Source: Rhizobium sp. CCGE531
Lineage (GTDB): Bacteria > Pseudomonadota > Alphaproteobacteria > Rhizobiales > Rhizobiaceae
NCBI RefSeq assembly: GCF_003627795.1
Contig: NZ_CP032688.1
Span: 62,001 to 126,000 of the forward strand
Reading direction: 5' to 3'
DNA length: 64,000 nt
Positions 34,211-43,028 of the stretch are shown piece by piece; the stretch's first letter is position 1, and every line of letters starts with the position of its first letter. A program made the position numbers and the translations under genes. The notes under the pieces are model-generated. The model had not been told where the DNA came from. It saw nothing but the letters and a program-made list of their open reading frames with translations, and searched no databases.

Positions 34211-34983
34211 CAGCTCTCTCTGAAAAGGCGGCCATATTTGTCGTTCCGGTCATTGACGCCCGCCAGACGCAAACAATCCCACATCATTGCCTGGTTGCTC
34301 GTGATTACCGGCTTTCCGGTCTCGGCTTCAAGTGCCTTAATAATATCTACAGACCGAAGAGCTCCACAGCTAATGAAAATCGCGTCCGATCCAGGTCGAT
34401 CCACCTGCCTTGCAAACTCGAAGATGTAGTCCGGCGTGACGCGCACCATATCCTCGTCATTCTCGATGTTCAGCCCCTGAATGTTCAATACTTCGAACCC
34501 GCGCTCTTCCATATAGACGCGCTCGATCTCGTTGACCGGATCGACGTAAGGCGTCGCGACGGTGATCTTCTTGCCGTTCACGGCATTCAAAGCCCGCATG
34601 ACCCCCGAAATGATGGAAGTCGGCTTAGCGCCAGGCGCACCGCGCGTGAGCTCCGCAAACACATTGTCTTCGCCAATCACAACGCTGCCAGAGGTACATC
34701 CGTAGCAGATAACATCAAGCTGCACTTCGGGGACAATCAGTGCGGCGGCATCTCCGATGCCCGACGCCATGGCGGACAGGGTTCCTACATCCACCCGGTT
34801 CGCCATGGGCGCTCGCTGAAAATGCACCCCTACTCCTTCCGGAGCCAGCTTGAACATGTCCTCTTCGATGGTCTGCTCCATGGCCAGGAGCACAAAGCCT
34901 ATCTTCGCCCTGTGATGACGACCCGCATCAAAACGAATGCCGCCACGCCCGAGGGAATCTTCAACCGCGCCAGTCTTTTGCAT
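34210..34983 (-). CDS. EutA-like Asp/Glu racemase-family protein (maleate isomerase-like)
   Basis: 257 residues; GGGAGACGGAG precedes the ATG. The two cysteine motifs of the maleate isomerase/arylmalonate decarboxylase superfamily are present: ICYGCTSGSVVIG at about residue 93 and IFISCGALRSVDI at about 208, with VATPYVDPVNEIE between. EutA proteins of hydroxyectoine gene clusters belong here, as do maleate isomerases. It is divergent from an M24 hydrolase, as in several ectoine-type clusters. The reaction is likely an epimerisation or isomerisation of a dicarboxylic or imino-acid intermediate. Confidence 0.82.
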   Translation of the reverse strand: MQKTGAVEDSLGRGGIRFDAGRHHRAKIGFVLLAMEQTIEEDMFKLAPEGVGVHFQRAPMANRVDVGTLSAMASGIGDAAALIVPEVQLDVICYGCTSGSVVIGEDNVFAELTRGAPGAKPTSIISGVMRALNAVNGKKITVATPYVDPVNEIERVYMEERGFEVLNIQGLNIENDEDMVRVTPDYIFEFARQVDRPGSDAIFISCGALRSVDIIKALEAETGKPVITSNQAMMWDCLRLAGVNDRNDKYGRLFRES

Positions 34984-35004
34984 AACCGAAACTCCGTCTC
35001 CCTA

Positions 35005-35124
35005 CCAACCTGTACACAGCAGCTTTGAATGCCGCAATATTTATCGCTTAAAATTGCCAAACAAGAGTGATTGACAGAATTTTTGGAGCTGTTTACTCAT
35101 TGCTATATCCAACCTGCATACAGC
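35005..35124. promoter_or_regulatory. Divergent promoter region with paired GntR-type operators
   Basis: Two direct copies of CCAACCTGNANACAGC lie at 35005-35020 (CTGTACACAG core, 35010-35019) and 35109-35124 (CTGCATACAG core, 35114-35123). Their cores are of the type bound by FCD regulators. TTGACA at 35071-35076 with TACTCA at 35094-35099 could be the promoter of the M24 gene, with the second operator just after the start point. The first copy lies near the start of the EutA-like gene. Confidence 0.6.
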
Positions 35125-35143
35125 TCGGAGAAGGCGGAGATAG

Positions 35144-36289
35144 ATGAGACCAGGCAGAGAACGTACCGAGAAACTCAAGAATGCTCTTCAGGCAGCCGGG
35201 TTTGAAAGCGCCATCCTGACGAACCCGGATTCCATCGCCTACTTCGGTGAATACCTCGACTATCTTGGAATCGACTTTGGGCGCCCAACCTTGATGACCG
35301 TCCCAGTAGACGGCGAACCGACCATCATCACACCGCTGATGGAGTCGGAAATGTGTGGCCGCATGAGCTGGGTCACCGATATCCGTCCTTGGAGCGACGG
35401 CATCGACGACGAATGGCGCAGCGTCCTCAAGTCTGCGGTCGAAGGCAAGTCGCGCCGGGTCGCCATCGAGCGGCGCTCAATCCCGGCCCTCGTGGCAAAT
35501 GATCTGCTTCCCATGCTTCACGGTGCAGAAGTGGGCGATGCTGGCGCCCTCATATCGGAAATTCGGATGATCAAGTCGGCCGATGAGATCGAAATCATGC
35601 GCAAGGCTGGGGAAGTCGCGGTCGCGATGGTTAAGGGAGCTCGCGAAGTGATCGCAGAAGGAGTTCCGGAGTATGAGGTGGCGCTGGCAGTAATCGCCGC
35701 TGGAACGCGGAAAGCTGCTTCCTTCCTGGATGACAGCAAGGATCGCTTCGTCTCGCCGACCATCTATAATCTGCAGATCCTGCAGTCCGGCACGGACGTC
35801 TGCCTCGTTCACCGCCGTTCTTCTGTGCGGGAACTCAAAATGGGCGATCCGGTCTACCTCTGCTTCTGCGGCATCGCGAATTTCCGTAACTACAAGCTTG
35901 GTTTCGACCGCGAATTCTTCGTCGGCAGCGCTACCGATGAACAGGCACGGGTCTACGAGACCGCCGTCGCCGCTCAGCAGGCTGCACTCGCGGCAATCAA
36001 GCCCGGCATCGCATGCGAGGAGATCAACGCGGCAGCCGAAGCAGTCTATACGGAGGCTGGCTTCTCAGCAGGCTACCGGACGGGTCGCTCGGTTGGTCAA
36101 TCATTCCTTGAGTCGCCCGAACTCAAGCGCGGCGAAAAGCGACTTCTCGAAGCAGGGATGACCTTCGCCGTCGACGGCGGCATCACGATCGAGGGCAGCT
36201 TCGGCGGCCGCATCGGCGACTCGATCGTCGTCACTGACAATGGATTCGAGTACCTGACAAACTACCCGCGCGGACTTGCAGTCGTTTGA
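35144..36289 (+). CDS. M24-family hydrolase, creatinase/ectoine-hydrolase-like, without metal ligands
   Basis: 381 residues; GGAGAAGGCGGAG lies upstream. The N-terminal creatinase-type domain (1-140) and the C-terminal pita-bread domain (150-381) are complete, with EIRMIKSADEIEIMRKAGEVA at the junction. The aminopeptidase metal Asp pair is absent (VYLCFCGIANFRNYKLGFDREFF aligns where Asp ligands would be). A His in CLVHRRSSV fits the catalytic His of creatinase, so a metal-free C-N hydrolase is more likely than a peptidase. It is followed by a Pot-type importer and lies upstream of a sarcosine oxidase operon. Creatine, ectoine or a related amidine are possible substrates. Confidence 0.82.
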   Translation: MRPGRERTEKLKNALQAAGFESAILTNPDSIAYFGEYLDYLGIDFGRPTLMTVPVDGEPTIITPLMESEMCGRMSWVTDIRPWSDGIDDEWRSVLKSAVEGKSRRVAIERRSIPALVANDLLPMLHGAEVGDAGALISEIRMIKSADEIEIMRKAGEVAVAMVKGAREVIAEGVPEYEVALAVIAAGTRKAASFLDDSKDRFVSPTIYNLQILQSGTDVCLVHRRSSVRELKMGDPVYLCFCGIANFRNYKLGFDREFFVGSATDEQARVYETAVAAQQAALAAIKPGIACEEINAAAEAVYTEAGFSAGYRTGRSVGQSFLESPELKRGEKRLLEAGMTFAVDGGITIEGSFGGRIGDSIVVTDNGFEYLTNYPRGLAVV

Positions 36290-36303
36290 GGCGGTGCATT
36301 GGG

Positions 36304-36320
36304 CACCTCCGTACAGCTCG
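36304..36320 (+). promoter_or_regulatory. Third copy of the CTGNATACAG-like operator, upstream of the Pot-type importer
   Basis: ACCTCCGTACAGCTCG (36305-36320) matches ACCTGCATACAGCTCG (35112-35127) at 14 of 16 positions. It lies about 150 bases before the binding-protein gene and would place the importer under the same GntR regulator as the M24 gene. Confidence 0.5.
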
Positions 36321-36468
36321 TCACCATTGAGAACCCATAGGGCTAAATGCTGTCGCGCCGACCCTTGAGGGAAAGCATCGAGAAACCAAACAAATTGCGG
36401 CATAGCCGCTCTCAATCCAGTTCATCCAAACCGGCGCCAAGATCGGTCAATCCAGAGGAGTAACAGGA

Positions 36469-37542
36469 ATGACACGAATTTCTACTCTGCTCGCGGGTAT
36501 CGCACTCGTCAGCATCGCTACATCGTCCACGACTACCTTAGCAGCCGACCAGCTCGTGATTGCATCTTTCGGCGGTGCCTATACGGCAAGTCAGTCGAAG
36601 GCCTTCATCGAACCGTACATGGCAGAGAGGGGCGCAAAAGTCCTGACCGCCGACTACAATGGCGGTCTCGCTGAACTCCGGTCCCAGGTGCAGTCCGGCA
36701 ACGGTGCATGGGACGTCATCGATCTCGAGCTGCAGGATGCTTTGAGAGCCTGCGACGACGGTCTCATCGAGAAGATCGACCCGGCACAACTTGCGCCCTC
36801 AGCCGACGGCACTGCCGCGTCCGACGATTTCCTGCCGGGCACCCTAATGGATTGCGGCGTTGGCACGATCATGTGGTCGAATGTCATCGCTTATGACAGG
36901 ACTAAGTTCCAGAACGGCGGACCCAAGACGATCGCCGACTTCTTCGATCTCTCCAAGTTCCCGGGCAAGCGCGGGCTCAGCAACAAGCCCAACGTCAACC
37001 TCGAGTGGGCGCTCATGGCGGACGGCGTTCCAAACGACAAGGTCTATGAAACCCTGGCGACCAAGGAAGGTCTCGACAAGGCATTCGCCAAGCTCGACAC
37101 CATCAAGAAGGATGTAGTGTTTTGGGGCGCGCATGCCCAAGCGCCGCAGCTGCTAGCAGATGGTGAGGTCGTCATGACCGCAGCTGCCAACGGCCGCATC
37201 TATGACGCCATTTCCAAGGAGAACAAGCCCTTTGAGATTGTTTGGGATGGCCAGATCTGGAACCTCGACGTCTGGGCAATCTCGAAGGCCTCCAAGAACA
37301 AGGATGCTGCGCTTGATTTCGTGAAGTTCTCGACCACTGGTGAGCGCCTTGCTGACGTAACCAAGTACATCAGCTACGGTCCTGTCAGAAAGTCCTCTCA
37401 GAACCTGGTACCAGAGGCGATCCGAACCAGCCTGCCGACCTACGAAGCCAACTTCAAGACGTCGCTAGCCAACGATCTCGAATTCTGGGCAGATCATCAG
37501 GATGAGATCAACCAGCGCTGGGCAACCTGGATGGCAAAATAG
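36469..37542 (+). CDS. Periplasmic binding protein of a Pot/spermidine-type ABC importer
   Basis: 357 residues, signal peptide about 1-25 (ending TTLA-A). The mature part begins DQLVIASFGGAYTASQSKAF and continues with PYMAERGAKVLTADYNGG, GTIMWSNVIAYDR and FPGKRGLSNKPNVNLEWALMADG, typical of the PotD/family-1 solute-binding proteins that bind polyamines, opines and other cationic or quaternary compounds. AGAGGAG is upstream of the ATG. It is first in a five-gene unit. The ligand is probably the substrate of the M24 hydrolase. Confidence 0.9.
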   Translation: MTRISTLLAGIALVSIATSSTTTLAADQLVIASFGGAYTASQSKAFIEPYMAERGAKVLTADYNGGLAELRSQVQSGNGAWDVIDLELQDALRACDDGLIEKIDPAQLAPSADGTAASDDFLPGTLMDCGVGTIMWSNVIAYDRTKFQNGGPKTIADFFDLSKFPGKRGLSNKPNVNLEWALMADGVPNDKVYETLATKEGLDKAFAKLDTIKKDVVFWGAHAQAPQLLADGEVVMTAAANGRIYDAISKENKPFEIVWDGQIWNLDVWAISKASKNKDAALDFVKFSTTGERLADVTKYISYGPVRKSSQNLVPEAIRTSLPTYEANFKTSLANDLEFWADHQDEINQRWATWMAK

Positions 37543-37561
37543 TTCGTTCTCGAATTCACAT

Positions 37562-37591
37562 GGATGGCCGGGGGGATACCTCTGGCCATCC
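37562..37591 (+). other. Hairpin after the binding-protein gene
   Basis: GGATGGCC (37562-37569) pairs perfectly with GGCCATCC (37584-37591) around a 14-base loop. It lies between the binding-protein and ATPase genes. Such hairpins usually keep the binding-protein message more abundant than the downstream one. Confidence 0.5.
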
Positions 37592-37639
37592 GATTAGACG
37601 CGGTGGCCGCGCCAGCAGCACTAGCCAGAATGAGAGATC

Positions 37640-38746
37640 ATGAATTCCGACAACAAAGCGTTCGTGAACTTCCACGAAGTGCAAAAAAGCTATGATGGAA
37701 CTTCCCTCGTCGTGAAGTCCCTCTCCCTTGCGATAGCGAAAGGCGAGTTTCTTACAATGCTTGGCCCTTCCGGCTCAGGCAAGACAACGTCGCTGATGAT
37801 GCTCGCGGGATTCGAGCGCCCAACGGGCGGAAAGATCGAGGTCGGCGGTCGCGATCTGACCCACCTTCCTCCACACCGACGCGACATCGGCATGGTATTC
37901 CAAAACTATGCGTTGTTTCCGCGTATGACGATCGAAGAGAACGTCGCGTTTCCGCTCGTCGCGCGCAAGATGCCAAAGCCGGAAATAGCGACGCGGGTTC
38001 GCGAAGCACTCGAACGAATCCGGATGGGCGCCTTCGCCCAGCGTCGTCCCGCACAGCTCTCCGGCGGCCAACAGCAGCGTGTGGCCCTTGCCCGTGCCCT
38101 CGTGTTCGAGCCTTCGCTGGTTCTCATGGACGAGCCCCTTGGCGCCTTGGACAAACAGCTTCGCGAGCACATGCAGATGGAAATCAAGCATCTGCACGAG
38201 GAACTCGGCCTGACGGTCGTATACGTCACGCACGACCAGGACGAAGCGCTCGCGATGTCGGACCGCGTCGCGGTTTTCAACAACGGCATCATTGAGCAGG
38301 TTGGTCCGGCCCGCGCGATCTATGAATCGCCCGAGACGGTATTCGTGTCCTCGTTCGTCGGCGAGAACAACCACCTTATCGGAACCGTAGCTTCGGTCTC
38401 CCAAGGCCAGTGTGTCGTCACCCTGGGTAAGTCCACGATGCATTGCGTCGCGGTCGGCTCCCTGAAGCGGGGAGACGGCGCGGTCTTGTCGCTCCGACCC
38501 GAGCGCGTCTCGCTCATTCAGGATGGCGTCAGCTTCGCGAACACGGTCAGCGCCACCGCGAAGGAAGTCGTTTACTTCGGCGACCATCTTCGCCTGTCGT
38601 GTCAGCTCGAAGACGGCCAGACTCTGACTATGAAGCAGCCCAATCGAGACGGTATCGCTCAGATAACCGTAGGCCAATCGGTGGTGCTTGGCTGGCAAGC
38701 TACCGATGCCCGGGCACTCCTATCCCAGGGAGGCGGTCATGGCTGA
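37640..38746 (+). CDS. ABC importer ATP-binding protein (PotA-like)
   Basis: 368 residues. Walker A GPSGSGKTTSLMMLAG, Q-loop FQNYALFP, signature LSGGQQQRVALARAL, Walker B VLMDEPLGALD and switch VTHDQDEALAMSD are all intact. The C-terminal TOBE-type domain (about 280-350) includes LRPERVSLI. It overlaps the next permease gene by 8 bp. It energises import by the two permeases that follow. Confidence 0.93.
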   Translation: MNSDNKAFVNFHEVQKSYDGTSLVVKSLSLAIAKGEFLTMLGPSGSGKTTSLMMLAGFERPTGGKIEVGGRDLTHLPPHRRDIGMVFQNYALFPRMTIEENVAFPLVARKMPKPEIATRVREALERIRMGAFAQRRPAQLSGGQQQRVALARALVFEPSLVLMDEPLGALDKQLREHMQMEIKHLHEELGLTVVYVTHDQDEALAMSDRVAVFNNGIIEQVGPARAIYESPETVFVSSFVGENNHLIGTVASVSQGQCVVTLGKSTMHCVAVGSLKRGDGAVLSLRPERVSLIQDGVSFANTVSATAKEVVYFGDHLRLSCQLEDGQTLTMKQPNRDGIAQITVGQSVVLGWQATDARALLSQGGGHG

Positions 38747-39989
38747 TGCCTCTGCCGCCGCATTCGCAACGCCTGAAGAGATCAATCGTCAGGTTGCGCG
38801 CTCTCGACGCAGCGAAATGCGCAAGGGCCTGCTACTTCTGGCACCTGCTCTGATTTTCCTTTTCTTTACGTTTCTGCTTCCCCTGGGATACATATTTCGT
38901 CTGAGCGTCTACGATCCCACGATCCATGACGGCCTTCCGCGAACGGTAGAAGCACTGCGAACCTGGAATGGGAACGACCCACCGGACGAACAAACTTTCC
39001 AGGCCCTCGCAGACGACCTGATCGATGCTCGTAAAGCAGACACCGTGGGATCCATTGCCAATCGACTGAACGTCGAGGCAGCGGGTCTCCGGAGTGCCGT
39101 CACTAAGACCGCTCGACGGCTGGGTTCCAAGCCGCCTGCGGACCACTACTCGGAATGGTTTCAGCAGGCGGACCCAGTATGGGCCGAACAGAAAACCTGG
39201 CAGGCTATCAACCAATTGCGCAGCTCGGTCAGCGCTAATTACTACCTAGCCGCCGTCGACCTCCGGCGAGACGCTTCTGGCAGCGTTGAACTAGCGCCCG
39301 AGGAAAACCGCATCCATACGACCCTGTTTGCTCGGACATTCCTGGTGGCGTTTTCCGTCACGGCGCTGTGCATTCTTCTCGGCTATCCGGTGGCATACCT
39401 TATCGCCACGTCTTCGAAGGTGGTTGGCTCGATCATGATCGTGCTGGTTCTCCTTCCATTCTGGACATCCCTTCTTGTCCGGACGACCGGATGGATCGTT
39501 CTCCTGCAGTCACAGGGCGTCCTGAACGACATGCTCGTCTATCTCGGAATCATATCCGATGCGAATAGAGTAAGGATGATCTACAATCTCGCGGGCACGT
39601 TGATCGCGATGACGCATATCCTGCTGCCTTTCTTCATTCTGCCGCTCTACAGCGTGATGGTCTCGATTTCCCCTATTTACATGCGCGCAGCACAGTCACT
39701 GGGTGCCCACCGCTTCTACGCATTCTGGAAGGTCTACTTCCCCAACACCCTTCCGGGCGTGGGCTCCGGCGCGCTCTTGGCGTTTATCCTGGCCGTTGGG
39801 TACTACATCACTCCTGCCCTGGTCGGAGGACAGTCGGGCCAAATGATCTCCAACATGATCGCGTTCCATGTTCAGTCATCTCTCGACTGGGGACTGGCAG
39901 CGGCACTTGGCATGATCCTTCTGTCGGTCGTTCTTGTGCTCTACGCCATCTACCACCGCTATTCCGGCGCCAACCGTCTGGTGAACTGA
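38739..39989 (+). CDS. ABC importer permease 1 (PotB-like) with long first loop
   Basis: 416 residues from ATG 38739 (AGGGAGGCGG upstream). The first membrane segment is at about 27-49. A periplasmic stretch of some 150 residues (AWNG...RIHTTLFAR) follows, longer than in E. coli PotB, and then five more membrane segments. The coupling loop reads AAQSLGAHRFYAFWKVYFPNTLPG. The extended loop is seen in a subgroup of rhizobial Pot-type permeases. It may contact the binding protein. Confidence 0.9.
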   Translation: MADASAAAFATPEEINRQVARSRRSEMRKGLLLLAPALIFLFFTFLLPLGYIFRLSVYDPTIHDGLPRTVEALRTWNGNDPPDEQTFQALADDLIDARKADTVGSIANRLNVEAAGLRSAVTKTARRLGSKPPADHYSEWFQQADPVWAEQKTWQAINQLRSSVSANYYLAAVDLRRDASGSVELAPEENRIHTTLFARTFLVAFSVTALCILLGYPVAYLIATSSKVVGSIMIVLVLLPFWTSLLVRTTGWIVLLQSQGVLNDMLVYLGIISDANRVRMIYNLAGTLIAMTHILLPFFILPLYSVMVSISPIYMRAAQSLGAHRFYAFWKVYFPNTLPGVGSGALLAFILAVGYYITPALVGGQSGQMISNMIAFHVQSSLDWGLAAALGMILLSVVLVLYAIYHRYSGANRLVN

Positions 39990-39998
39990 GGAAGACAC

Positions 39999-40838
39999 AT
40001 GCACAGTTATACTATCGAGACGGTCTGGTCGGTTCTCTTCAGGATAATCTGCTGGGGAATCCTTATCTTCCTGATCGCACCGATCTTCGTGATCGTTCCG
40101 CTGTCGTTCAACGCGGAGCCCTACTTCACATTCACCAGCGGAATGCTGCATTTTCAGTCGGAAGCATTCTCCACTCGCTGGTACGAGGCCTTCGTATCGG
40201 ATACGGGCTGGATGGTAGCCGTGCGAAACAGTTTCTTCGTCGGCATTCTCTCAACGCTACTTGCGACGACGCTAGGCACTCTCGCAGCGTTGGGCCTCAA
40301 TAAGCCTCTTCCCATGCGTAGCCTGATTGTCAGCCTTCTGTTGGCTCCCATGATCGTGCCGATCGTCGTATTGGCGGCCGGAACCTACTTCGTATTCGCA
40401 AAGGCGGGTCTCGTGGACAGCTACCTCGGGCTCGTGCTTGCACACTCCACATTAGGCCTGCCGTTTGTGGTGGTGACCGTACTCGCGAGTCTTTCGAATT
40501 TCGACCAGGGTCTTGTGCGCGCAGGTCTGATCTCCGGTGCCCACCCAACAATGGTTTTCCGGCGTGTCACACTTCCACTGATCGCCCCCGGGGTTATGTC
40601 AGGAGCTGCTCTCGCATTCGTCACGTCGTTCGACGAGGCGGTGATCACGCTCTTCCTGTCGCCCAGCCCCGGCTACTACACTGTGCCTCGCAAGATGTGG
40701 TCCGGCCTGCGCGAGCAGATTAGTCCCACGATCCTGGCTGTCGCGACGACGTGGATCGTGTTGTCGCTTGTTCTGATGGGGCTAATGGGCGTGCTCCGCC
40801 GCCATTCGGCCAAACGCTCTGCCAAGCCAGTCGACTAG
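39999..40838 (+). CDS. ABC importer permease 2 (PotC-like)
   Basis: 279 residues, six membrane segments, with the coupling loop RAGLISGAHPTMVFRRVTLPLIAPG and the preceding membrane segment LGLVLAHSTLGLPFVVVTVLA. It starts 9 bp after permease 1 behind a GAGGAAGAC site. It completes the importer of 36469-40838. Confidence 0.92.
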   Translation: MHSYTIETVWSVLFRIICWGILIFLIAPIFVIVPLSFNAEPYFTFTSGMLHFQSEAFSTRWYEAFVSDTGWMVAVRNSFFVGILSTLLATTLGTLAALGLNKPLPMRSLIVSLLLAPMIVPIVVLAAGTYFVFAKAGLVDSYLGLVLAHSTLGLPFVVVTVLASLSNFDQGLVRAGLISGAHPTMVFRRVTLPLIAPGVMSGAALAFVTSFDEAVITLFLSPSPGYYTVPRKMWSGLREQISPTILAVATTWIVLSLVLMGLMGVLRRHSAKRSAKPVD

Positions 40839-40856
40839 CGGTATCTGGAACACGCC

Positions 40857-41531
40857 ATGACCGAATACGTAGGCAAGGATGACCCGCTGACGATCCTAGT
40901 CGGCAACAACCTTGGCCGTACAACGTGGGTTTCGCAGGTGCCCGTGGCGAGGCTTGTGCACTCCGCGGTTATTCCGAACGAATTCGCGACGCCGCCACTG
41001 CCGGATAAGGGCCCCGCCGACAGCGTTCGGCAGGTTCTATACGGACTCGTGTCGGGCGCGCGAGTTCGAAGGGTCGAAGAGGGCGTGTCGGTTATCTCGG
41101 AGTTCGACAGTATCCTGTCGTTTCTAAAGCCCGCGCCAAAGCGCGCGCTCCGACCCGTTCTCGCTCATATCCGGGAAATCATTCCCGATAACATGGCGAT
41201 ACGCGCCGAAAGGATATTTTGGCACACCCGGGAGACCTTGGGGTTCAGAGTTCACATCCCTGTCGACTATCCGTGGCGCCTTATCTCCGGACACGCGGAA
41301 TATGAGGCGTGCAGCCTGGCGCTCGACATTTGCAACCAAATCGTCAGCACGAAATCTTACCCCGCTGCTGAATACTTTCCGACGGTGCAGGAATTGAGCG
41401 CTGGCGACTTGAGGGTCTGGCTTGAAGCCCTTTGCGCTTCCCACTCGTTCACCAAGCTCGCTGCAGAGTTCTACGTTGGAATTTCGCCCGAGGAAGAACG
41501 CGAAATCTTCCTCGGGCTAGCAGAGGGCTGA
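40857..41531 (+). CDS. Uncharacterised protein at the end of the Pot-type operon
   Basis: 224 residues, no signal peptide or membrane segment. I do not recognise the family. It starts 18 bp after the PotC-like gene and has ordinary coding composition. Visible features are an N-terminal part with DDPLTILVGNNLGRTTW, a basic middle (KPAPKRALRPVLAH) and an acidic, Tyr/Phe-rich C-terminus (EFYVGISPEEEREIFLGL). The conserved-looking HTRETLGFRVHIPVDYPW segment might be part of an active site. It is convergent with ridA. Linkage suggests an enzyme or accessory factor acting on the imported compound. Confidence 0.65.
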   Translation: MTEYVGKDDPLTILVGNNLGRTTWVSQVPVARLVHSAVIPNEFATPPLPDKGPADSVRQVLYGLVSGARVRRVEEGVSVISEFDSILSFLKPAPKRALRPVLAHIREIIPDNMAIRAERIFWHTRETLGFRVHIPVDYPWRLISGHAEYEACSLALDICNQIVSTKSYPAAEYFPTVQELSAGDLRVWLEALCASHSFTKLAAEFYVGISPEEEREIFLGLAEG

Positions 41532-41627
41532 AGGGCAAGGAAGCCGGAAGACTGTCCCTGCGGATTAGCGGGTGACTAGAGGAACGCCGCGACTTGCGCT
41601 CGTCCGCTATGCGCAGGATCTTACGGC

Positions 41628-42086
41628 TCACGAAGTGTCAGCGACGATCGCAGTCAGCTGTATTTCCACCAACGCGCCACCTGGGAGCGAAGCCACTCCC
41701 ACCGCCGCGCGAGTGCCAATCCCGTCAGGTCCCAACTCCCGGCAAAGCCAATTTGAAGCATGATCAGCAACGCGAGAGTGCTGATTGAAATCGTCCGTCG
41801 CTGACACGAACACAGTCATAGTCAACACGCTGCTGATCATCTCTCCGTCCCGCAGCAAACGGCGCGCCGCCGCAATTGCGTTGGAAACAGCCAGTTCAAC
41901 TGCGTCTTTCGAATCCTCAGCGCGCTGATCATTCGTGAAGGTGCCGGTGTGAATGAGACGACCTTCCCTTCGAGGCGTCATCCCAGACGTAAACACCATG
42001 TCCCGATGCCGTTTTGCTAGGACGTAGTTGCCATTCGCTATCAGCGTGAGGCCATCCGTGGCAGCCCCGGTAGTAACGCTTTCCAT
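41628..42086 (-). CDS. RidA/YjgF-family enamine-imine deaminase
   Basis: 152 residues from ATG 42086, chosen for AGGGAG just upstream. It has the family fold: DMVFTSGMTP, a variable loop, NAIAAARRLL, LTMTVFVSATDDFNQHS and the end GTRAAVGVASLPGGALVEIQLTAI, with the Arg that binds the imine carboxylate in TRAAVG. RidA proteins hydrolyse 2-imino acids released by PLP dehydratases. It is the last gene of the sox operon, four genes after the PLP dehydratase whose product it would process. Confidence 0.88.
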   Translation of the reverse strand: MESVTTGAATDGLTLIANGNYVLAKRHRDMVFTSGMTPRREGRLIHTGTFTNDQRAEDSKDAVELAVSNAIAAARRLLRDGEMISSVLTMTVFVSATDDFNQHSRVADHASNWLCRELGPDGIGTRAAVGVASLPGGALVEIQLTAIVADTS

Positions 42087-42122
42087 GAGACGGCTCCCTG
42101 CCAAATCTAACTATGATAACGA

Positions 42123-43028
42123 TCAGCTCAGTTCGAAGCTTTCTCCCGCGGTCCTGTAGGCAGCCTTAAGCGTGTTCGCCATGAGCATGGCTATGGTCAT
42201 CGGCCCAACACCTCCCGGAACAGGCGTAACAGCTCCTGCCACGCTTGCGACTTCCTCAAACGCAACGTCGCCGACGAGCCGCATTCTGCCTTCCCCCAAT
42301 TCCGTTGCCGGAACACGGTTGATGCCGACATCGATAACCGTGGCGCCCCCCTTAACCCAGTCGCGCTTGACCATTTGAGGCCTGCCGACCGCCGCTACGA
42401 GAATGTCAGCCTCTCGGCAGACCACGCTTAGATCCTTGGTTCGAGAGTGAGCGACTGTCACGGTTGCGTTCGCCGCGAGGAGAAGCTGACCCATTGGCTT
42501 CCCGAAGAGGTTCGACCTACCAATAACGACCGCCCTCAGGCCCGAAAGATCGGGGCCGTGAATCGCACGCACCAGCACCATAGCTCCCGCCGGGGTGCAG
42601 GGAACGATGCCAGTGGTGAGGTCGCCGACCGCCAGCTTGCCAGCATTGACCACACCAAGACCATCGACATCCTTTTGCGGCAAGATTGACTGAACAATCA
42701 ACCCGCTATCGAGATTTGGCGGCAAGGGCAACTGTACCAAGATCCCGTGAACATTGGCGTCGTTGTTCAGCCGTTCAATCAGTTCGGCGAGTTCAGACTG
42801 GGTGGTCTCCTCAGGCAGCGTAAACTGGAAAGATGCGAAGCCGCACTCCTTCGCCATCTTGCTCTTGGCGGCGACATAGGTGTGGCTCGCAGGATCGTTT
42901 CCAACAATCACAACTGCCAGACCGGGCTTTACACCTTTATCGGCGTCGAGAACACCAGCTGCCCGCTTCACCTGCGCCACCACGGAGGCCGCAACAGGCT
43001 TTCCCTCGATCAGCGTCGCTTGCGTCAT
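42123..43028 (-). CDS. folD: Bifunctional methylene-THF dehydrogenase/methenyl-THF cyclohydrolase
   Basis: 301 residues. Motifs are [16 protein letters not shown] with the catalytic Tyr and Lys, [37 protein letters not shown] and [15 protein letters not shown]. It oxidises 5,10-methylene-THF to methenyl-THF and hydrates it to 10-formyl-THF. It overlaps purU by four bases. In this operon it handles the one-carbon unit released by sarcosine oxidase, so it is probably a second folD dedicated to catabolism. Confidence 0.95.
   Translation of the reverse strand: MTQATLIEGKPVAASVVAQVKRAAGVLDADKGVKPGLAVVIVGNDPASHTYVAAKSKMAKECGFASFQFTLPEETTQSELAELIERLNNDANVHGILVQLPLPPNLDSGLIVQSILPQKDVDGLGVVNAGKLAVGDLTTGIVPCTPAGAMVLVRAIHGPDLSGLRAVVIGRSNLFGKPMGQLLLAANATVTVAHSRTKDLSVVCREADILVAAVGRPQMVKRDWVKGGATVIDVGINRVPATELGEGRMRLVGDVAFEEVASVAGAVTPVPGGVGPMTIAMLMANTLKAAYRTAGESFELS

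Noticed and set aside
37775..38698. 307-codon reverse-strand frame
   Set aside because: Shadow of the PotA-like gene, whose ABC motifs are intact.
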